From assembly GCA_029948255.1 (NCBI GenBank), contig JALIZF010001888.1, positions 806,001-870,000 of the forward strand: a DNA stretch of 64,000 nt, in the 5' to 3' direction. Shown piece by piece: positions 57,812-64,000 of the stretch. The notes beneath the pieces were generated by a model. It ran no database searches. It saw only the letters and a program-made list of their open reading frames with translations, and was not told the DNA's origin. The position numbers and the translations under genes are program-made. The first letter of the stretch is position 1; each line of letters opens with the position of its first letter. The DNA comes from Telmatactis stephensoni (taxonomy: Eukaryota; Cnidaria; Anthozoa; Actiniaria; Isophelliidae).

Positions 57812-60800
57812 TCAAATCCAACATTTAAACTTAAAGAACTGCTGTAGATCAGGATCATCCACCTCTTTACCATTCACACCTGCATATACTTGACACAGTA
57901 GCTTACTGTACTTGAATGTCTTGTCTAAAGTCTCCACGTAATTTTCGATTACCGTTAGTCCCATGGTTTTTCCCAAGGAAATCAAACTTGGACCAAGCCG
58001 CGGGTCATCGTATTTCTCTTGCTTCATTATGATTCGTACAATTTCACCATGAATGTAGGCATCATCAAAGCTCTGATTTTCTTTGAATGGATATTTTGAA
58101 TAGACATCAACAGCTTTCATTGGATTAGTCTTGATAAGGCAATCAGCAAACTCAATGTATGCATCGTGAAACTCAGGCTCCAAGGAAATAACTTCTTCAT
58201 AAAGCTTCCTGATCTCTTCCATTCTTGCTCCTTTACGTACAAGAACCCGTGCCAGACCAAGACGAGGCTGGTAAGCAGGTTTATTAGGTGGTCCAACAGG
58301 TTTCTCAGCGACGGCTTCTGGTTGGTTGTTATTAACTTCCTGTTTTTCCTGTTTTTGAGGAGTTTGCGGAGTGGGTTTTGGTGGTGATTTGGCATGTGCC
58401 GCTGCACAGGAGCCGCTTTTATGAGATGAAGGAGCCTTGGTAGGCGATACTGTAAGCAGCAATAAAGAAATATGCGGGTCATTGCAACATACCATACAAC
58501 CGCGCTACCCTGAGCTTAGCCATGAGCTCCTGTTTAAGTTAACTAAGCTACATGTATCTTTAGTCTGATTCTACAAGTCGGTCTACTTGGACCACCTCTT
58601 GAGCACAAACTGTTTTTCAGTACATGACCCGACTAGTTCTTCAGTTAATACCAATTGATCTGTTTTCTCAAATCCTTAACAGTTTGGAAAAGTCCCCTTT
58701 CCCGATAAAGCAGTTATGTTTCAATTTTTCTATCGGTTATTTCGAGCCCTCGCTATCTTGAACTGTTCGTGATTTCCTTTGAGGGTTCTACTATATTCTG
58801 CAATATGCTACTATATTCTACTATATTCTGCAATATGCTACTATATTCTACTATATTCTGCAATATACTACTATATCTACTGTATTCTGCAATGACCTAC
58901 CTGGTTTACCTCTTGACGTCGTTGAGGCACCTCGTGCAGGGGAAGCCTTGCCTCTCGCTGCTGGTTTTGCTGTAGCGGGTGCCTTAGGACTTGGTGTGCC
59001 ACGCCCTGCTGTTTAAATAACATTTAAGTCAGTCAACCATGCAGCGTTATCAAGAAATTTGTAATGACATTTCAGAGTATTTTCTAATACATTTTGGTGA
59101 AATTCATAGATCCGCTATCCATTGTGTTCCATCTTAGTTACCGTTGCTACGTCCGACAAGCCAAATACGTTTTTCTCAGTATAAAGCACGAATATATACA
59201 TAGATTGCTGAAAACTTTGTCTGTCTTAGAATTTATGTATTCTAAGGGTACGTTAGGAAAAAAAACAGTAAGTGCGGTAAATCTTTCTGAAATCTACGAT
59301 GTTTGTCGGACATTCTATAATCTATAGTGCGCAATTGTTTCATATTCACTCAAGCAAATTGTGGTTCTATGAATTGGAATATGTTTTGGTTGGAATTATT
59401 TTTGTTTTCAAAATTCCAAAGCAGTTTGATTTTACTGTAGACTCTAAAAGTCTCTTTCAGCAAGACGACATTAATAAGATTGGCTCTATTATCAAAGATA
59501 TCGATCAGTACATATACTTACCAGTAGCTGCTCCACGACCTCTAGTAGCCGCTGCTCCACCTCTAGGTGCCACGCCCCCTCTTGTAGGAGTTGCACCAGC
59601 TTTAGCAGGACTTGCTCCTGCCTTTTGTGGAGTGGTTGCTGCTTCTTTGGCTTTCTTCTCTGCAGCAAGCTTTGCTTGTCTATCTTTGTACCATTTTTGA
59701 TTGCGTATTTGCTCAGGTACAATTTTTCCTCCTGATGGCTGGCCTTCTAGCTCAATACTCACACGATAGCTGTTTTCAGCCTCTTGCAGGATGTCTTTGC
59801 TGTTAGGGTCGTTGTCATAGCAACGCAACTGTGCGTCACCAAGTAAGTAAAGTGATCGACTGTTTGTTGGCTGAAGCATTATACCTTGTTGACATGTCTG
59901 ATGTCAGAAAACAAGAATATTTATTGTATGTTTCTGGTTCACGAAAATAATCTTTCATGGGACAAATGTTACCCTTTAGCCTAAATAACAAAGATATAAT
60001 AGTAACCATCATATAACAAGCGCTCTCATTGGTCGAAGAACGCGTATACTGTGAACTCTAAATGCGCACACAGAACGCGCGCGCGTTTTTTACTCTTCAT
60101 TAAGCTTCAATAATCTTTCATTCAGTTAATTTCTTTGAAAAGTCGTGGATCTAGAAAGCAGTATTTCTAGATGTAGTATCACTTTTTTCAGTTGTATAAA
60201 GTATAAATCGTAATTCAGAACTTCCAGTGTTAAAATATGAACGCTACCAAGAAATGAGTCAAGTCATTTTGTGATATTATCTCAGGAGCAGAGACTACAG
60301 ATAACTATGATTCATTTTAATTTAAAAAGGCAAGGTGTGATTATCTCTCACCTTCTCTTGTAGCTCAAGTAGCTGTTTTCCAGGAGGAATAGTAGAATTT
60401 TTAATCAAAGCTGACAGATTATCACAGTGACTAGTAACACTCTGCTGTGAGGTTTTGTTTTCCTTCTCGGCCGCTTCAAGGGCTACCTGAAGGAGTGATG
60501 AATGAGCTCGAAACAAAATCCATTCCACTGCATGATATGTGTGTCCTCTTGCAACAAGGGAAGATAGAACACGTGTAGACAGCAAGGCAGCGCAGTGGTA
60601 ACATGCTGATGTAGTCATCACTCCTGTAGGAGGTGATGCAGCATTCTTAACTGAAAAGAAAAAAAAATATTCAGTGGAGTTACCATCAGATCATATAAAC
60701 AAACAAACAAACAAACAAACAAACAAACAAACAAACAAACAAACAAACAAACAAACAAACAAACAAACAAACAAACAAACAAACAAACAAACAAACAAAC

Positions 60801-63800
60801 AAACACCTGATAAAAACTTGAGCCAGATAAGCTCCCAAAACATTATGGTAATTTTCACTTGAGTATGATGCAGTGAGATTTTGTCAACTTGCAGGCATTC
60901 AACAATAAGCGTGATTGAACTGTTAAATATGTTTGTGAGGTCAATCAAACGTCACTTGATCATTTGGTAAAGATTGACATGCCAAACACACAAATTGTTA
61001 AACGTTTTAAAATAGACATTTAGTCTGCATGGAAATCTTTATAAATACACATCAAAAAGAGTGGTGAATGTGAGAATTTGTAAAAGAAAAATGAAATTTT
61101 TATAAGCATTTACAAAAATGTACCTTGATCTGCTAATGTTAAAAATCCCTGTAAGCACTGAACACTCAGTGGCTTTATAAGTGTTGAGCACATAAGTTCA
61201 ACTTCTTGGCTAGTATTTGGGCTAGACATATCATTCAAAAGACTTTCTAGTCCTTCTGAAATGTACTGGATGGCTTCATTTTTGCGTTTTCCTGGTCCAC
61301 TAGTTTGTTGTGCCAGACCCAGACCCAGGTAGAACCTATACCAGCCAAAATATAATCATTCCAAGCACATACTATGTAGTAATATGAACAAATTAAAAGT
61401 CTGGGTCCAGTTGCTCAAAGGTGGGTTAGCATTAACCCAGGGTTAAAAGTGAAGGTTTTCTTTAGAATTAACCCTAACCCTAGACCCTGATTATGGTTAG
61501 TTGGTATCTGCAGTCATAATGCCCCCCTAACCATGATCTCCAATCATGGCAAGTTTGTTATTCATAGGGGTTATCATGGTTAGGGAGCATCATGACTACA
61601 ACTCTTTATTATTGAATGAAAAATAAATGATCATGGTAACATTGATTATTATGCTCATAAATCAGGGATTGATGATGATGAAGACAATGACGCATTACAG
61701 TCCCTGTTCATTTGGAGACTAGCAAACTACCAATGAAATGAATATATCTGAACATTTAAAAAAGCTTCATGATGGTGGTGGCAGTAGTGATGATGATGAT
61801 GATGATGATGATGATTAATGATGGAAGCAGTAATGATGGCAATGATAATGATGAATGATGATGATGGTGGTGGTGATGGTGTATATCAGTGATGTTAAAT
61901 GATCAAGAATGACAAACATTGCTGATATAAACATAAAGCTTAAGGCGGCAAAATACGAGACACAAAAACCCTCAACTTGTCGCGCAACATTGTTGCGTTG
62001 CAGGTTTTTGATCGATGTTGCGCGTTTTTCACCTCACGCTGCATGACAAGTTGAGATCGTGAGGTGAAAAACGCGCAGCATCGATCAAAAACCTGCAATG
62101 CAACAATGTTGCGCGACAAGTTGAGGGTTTTTGTGTCTCGTATTTCGCCGCCTTTACCTTGCTTCCATGTTAGTAGGCTTAAGCCCCACAGCAATGTTCA
62201 GCCTAGTCACTGCCTCATCATATCTTCCCTGTACCATTAACATCCTTCCAACATGTAGACTGTACAAATAGTTGTCAATACCACATGCTAAAGCATCCAT
62301 GTACTTGACATAAGCTTTACCTAGGGGTTCCTCTTCATTGTTAGCAAGTTCTGCTGTCTTGTCAGACTACATAAATTCAAAGCACATGCTGAATCTCAAT
62401 ACTGTTGAACCTCCACCACATAACCACCCTTGATATGTTGAAATACTTGTCATTTGTACATATGGTTCTATACAGGATTCTGAACAGGCGACAGAAATCT
62501 GACCATACATACACACTTGGCGGCTAAGGAGAACAGGCAGCTTTATAGCCATTACAGCCCCGTGTAAAGGTGATGCTACACAGGTCGATTTGCAACATCA
62601 ATTTTCTGTGCAACAAATGTTACCCGTAAAGTTTATGCTGTGGAAAATACAAAACTGCAAGCTATTTTAACTGATATTTTTACTTAGTAAACAAGTTTCC
62701 AATGTTTGATATGAATTGTAAAAACTTTTAACACAAAATTATCAATTTGACCAAGTGTTGCACAGAAAATTGATGTTGCAAATCTATCCATGTAACATCA
62801 CCATAATGGTAGTTAATAACATAGGCACTGTTTGTGTGGTGAGCACCTCCCTGGTCTGTCTGACCACCAAAGCAAAAAGCTAAATAATTCAAAAAGCATT
62901 TAATCTAAAGTCAGATACAGTTTTGACACTGTATTTTTATTCATCAATGTGTCTGGAAGGAACTTTGCAATTTACCTTTAATGCTTGTTTGGATTTGAAG
63001 ACATAAAGCTGTTGTACATATTCAGCTTTATCGGACCTTCCTTGCTCAACTAGGTAATGGTATTCCTCATCAATGGCCTTAAGTTGCATTGAAAGAGGTG
63101 CATTACTTCCAACACCACGCATTTCACACAGTGCTTGGATGTCATCTTCTTTGGAGCTTTCCTTTGACTTGATATTGAAATCTAATTCCATTTCTGAGTT
63201 CTTCTACAAAAACATATGATGATATTGCCATTCAATTCAATTTACATGCAGTACACCTGAGACAGAAGTGTCTATAGCTACCTTAGAGAAGTGTCAATCA
63301 TAAAGCACAATCTCACATATGACACCATAAAGCACAAAAACTCACCTGTGGTTTAAAGCCGTACAAGTCCTGTGCATAATACTGTTCTTCAAGGACCTGA
63401 GCAAGTCCAAAATGCAACTTGGCATCTTTAGGTGATAGCTTTAATAGCTGTAGCATACCATTCTGCTGCATTATCTAGTTGCTGTAGAGGTGATATCTCA
63501 CCAGAATATTGACCTGCACATCCTTTGAAAATCACAAAAATAGCTGAAGGACTACCCATGAAAATGGCTGAAGTGACTTTTTTGATGATTTTTCAAATTT
63601 TCTCAAAGTTTAAAATGCTGCCGATAAGACTGACTGTATTGTGGTCAAAAATATGTCAACACTTCCACAACAAAAGTCACTTGGGCCATTGTCATGGGCA
63701 CATCAGTGGGAAATGTATAATCACTGGAATTCAAAGAGAAATAATAACAAATAATAATAATAATTATAAAACTAAAGAGAAATATAGTGATAACCTAATT

Positions 63801-63995
63801 TTACAATATTACAGGCAAGGTGCTATTTATTACCATGCTTTGGAAGACTCTTCAAATAATCCTTTTAAATCCTTCAGCTAGGGTTACCAATTTATCAGCA
63901 GATTTTTCACTTGTTTCTTGTTGCAACTTTTTCTCCCATGTCCTGACTTCTGCTTTATGCTTGACAGCAGTACTAGTTGCCTTACTTGTACACAT
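57812..63995 (-). CDS. TPR-repeat protein of unknown function, 9 coding exons
   Basis: Exons in transcript order: 63995-63834, 63522-63346, 63203-62976, 62366-62158, 61335-61124, 60650-60352, 59897-59522, 59008-58901, 58449-57812. All phases join, giving about 801 residues once three extra bases (one near 63448, two near 63850-63866) are set aside. TPR-like helix pairs appear as AAEWYATAIKAI..PKDAKLHFGLAQVL, YLYSLHVGRMLMVQGRYDEA and RLGLARVLVRKG. A low-complexity basic linker (GGAAATRGRGAATGRGTPSP and following) joins the N- and C-terminal TPR parts. The proposed start, MCTSKATSTAVKH, lies at the window edge, so upstream exons cannot be excluded. The role is probably a protein scaffold; I do not recognise the family. 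Confidence 0.8.
58770..58885. repeat. CTATATTCTGCAATATG minisatellite
   Basis: Three to four copies of a unit close to TACTATATTCTGCAATATGC, spaced about 29 bp. It lies in the last intron of the TPR gene. Confidence 0.8.
60697..60804. repeat. (AAAC)n microsatellite
   Basis: About 27 perfect AAAC units. It lies about 50 nt upstream (minus strand) of the acceptor of the sixth coding exon of the TPR gene. It gives open frames of CLFV and KQTN repeats, which are not genes. Confidence 0.97.
61780..61880. repeat. (GAT)n-rich microsatellite
   Basis: Runs of GAT/ATG triplets with GGT interruptions, inside an intron of the TPR gene. Confidence 0.85.
61943..62153. mobile_element. PIF/Harbinger-like MITE inserted in a splice donor
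   Basis: Almost the whole element is an inverted repeat with arms of about 100 nt: AGGCGGCAAAATACGAGACA on the left and GTCTCGTATTTCGCCGCCT on the right. TTA lies on both sides (61940-61942 and 62154-62156). The right-hand TTA forms bases +2 to +4 of the minus-strand splice donor of the exon 62366-62158, and the element supplies +5 onwards. Confidence 0.9.
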
Positions 63996-64000
63996 GTAAG

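Noticed and set aside
60618..60948. Open frames of CLFV and KQTN repeats
   Set aside because: Both come from the (AAAC)n microsatellite read on the two strands.

Overview
This is animal nuclear DNA: intron-rich, AT-rich and packed with short foldback transposons, tRNA-derived SINEs and minisatellites. The sodium-channel type (one family with a Nav2-like filter), the short to medium introns, the U12-type introns and the dense MITE content suggest an early-branching metazoan, most likely an anthozoan cnidarian (anemone or coral). That placement is an inference.

Layout. (1) 1-12375 holds no gene I can support; it contains minisatellites, nested foldback elements and a SINE. (2) 12376-32055 (+) is a complete four-domain voltage-gated sodium channel. 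I resolved it into 25 coding exons whose phases all join, giving 1561 codons plus stop. Two of its introns look U12-type: one GT-AG with a perfect 5' site and branch site, at the position of the AT-AC intron of vertebrate SCN genes, and one AT-AC. (3) 32056-37644 is intergenic and rich in MITEs. (4) 37645-55590 (+) is a giant kinesin: an N-terminal motor followed by a very long coiled coil, 22 coding exons including one of 8061 nt. Exon phases join only if 12 single extra bases are allowed for. All 12 are of the same sign, which looks more like uncorrected insertions in the assembly than biology, but this needs testing. (5) 57812-63995 (-) is a TPR-rich protein of about 801 residues with a basic Ala/Pro/Gly linker, nine coding exons, recovered after allowing for three extra bases. 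One of its splice donors has been rebuilt by a MITE insertion, and its last 18 codons occur a second time just downstream.

The three genes show no obvious functional link. The channel acts at the plasma membrane in excitability, the kinesin is a microtubule motor, and the TPR protein is a probable scaffold of unknown role. Both the channel N-terminus and the kinesin tail carry an RVxF-type (PP1 docking) motif.
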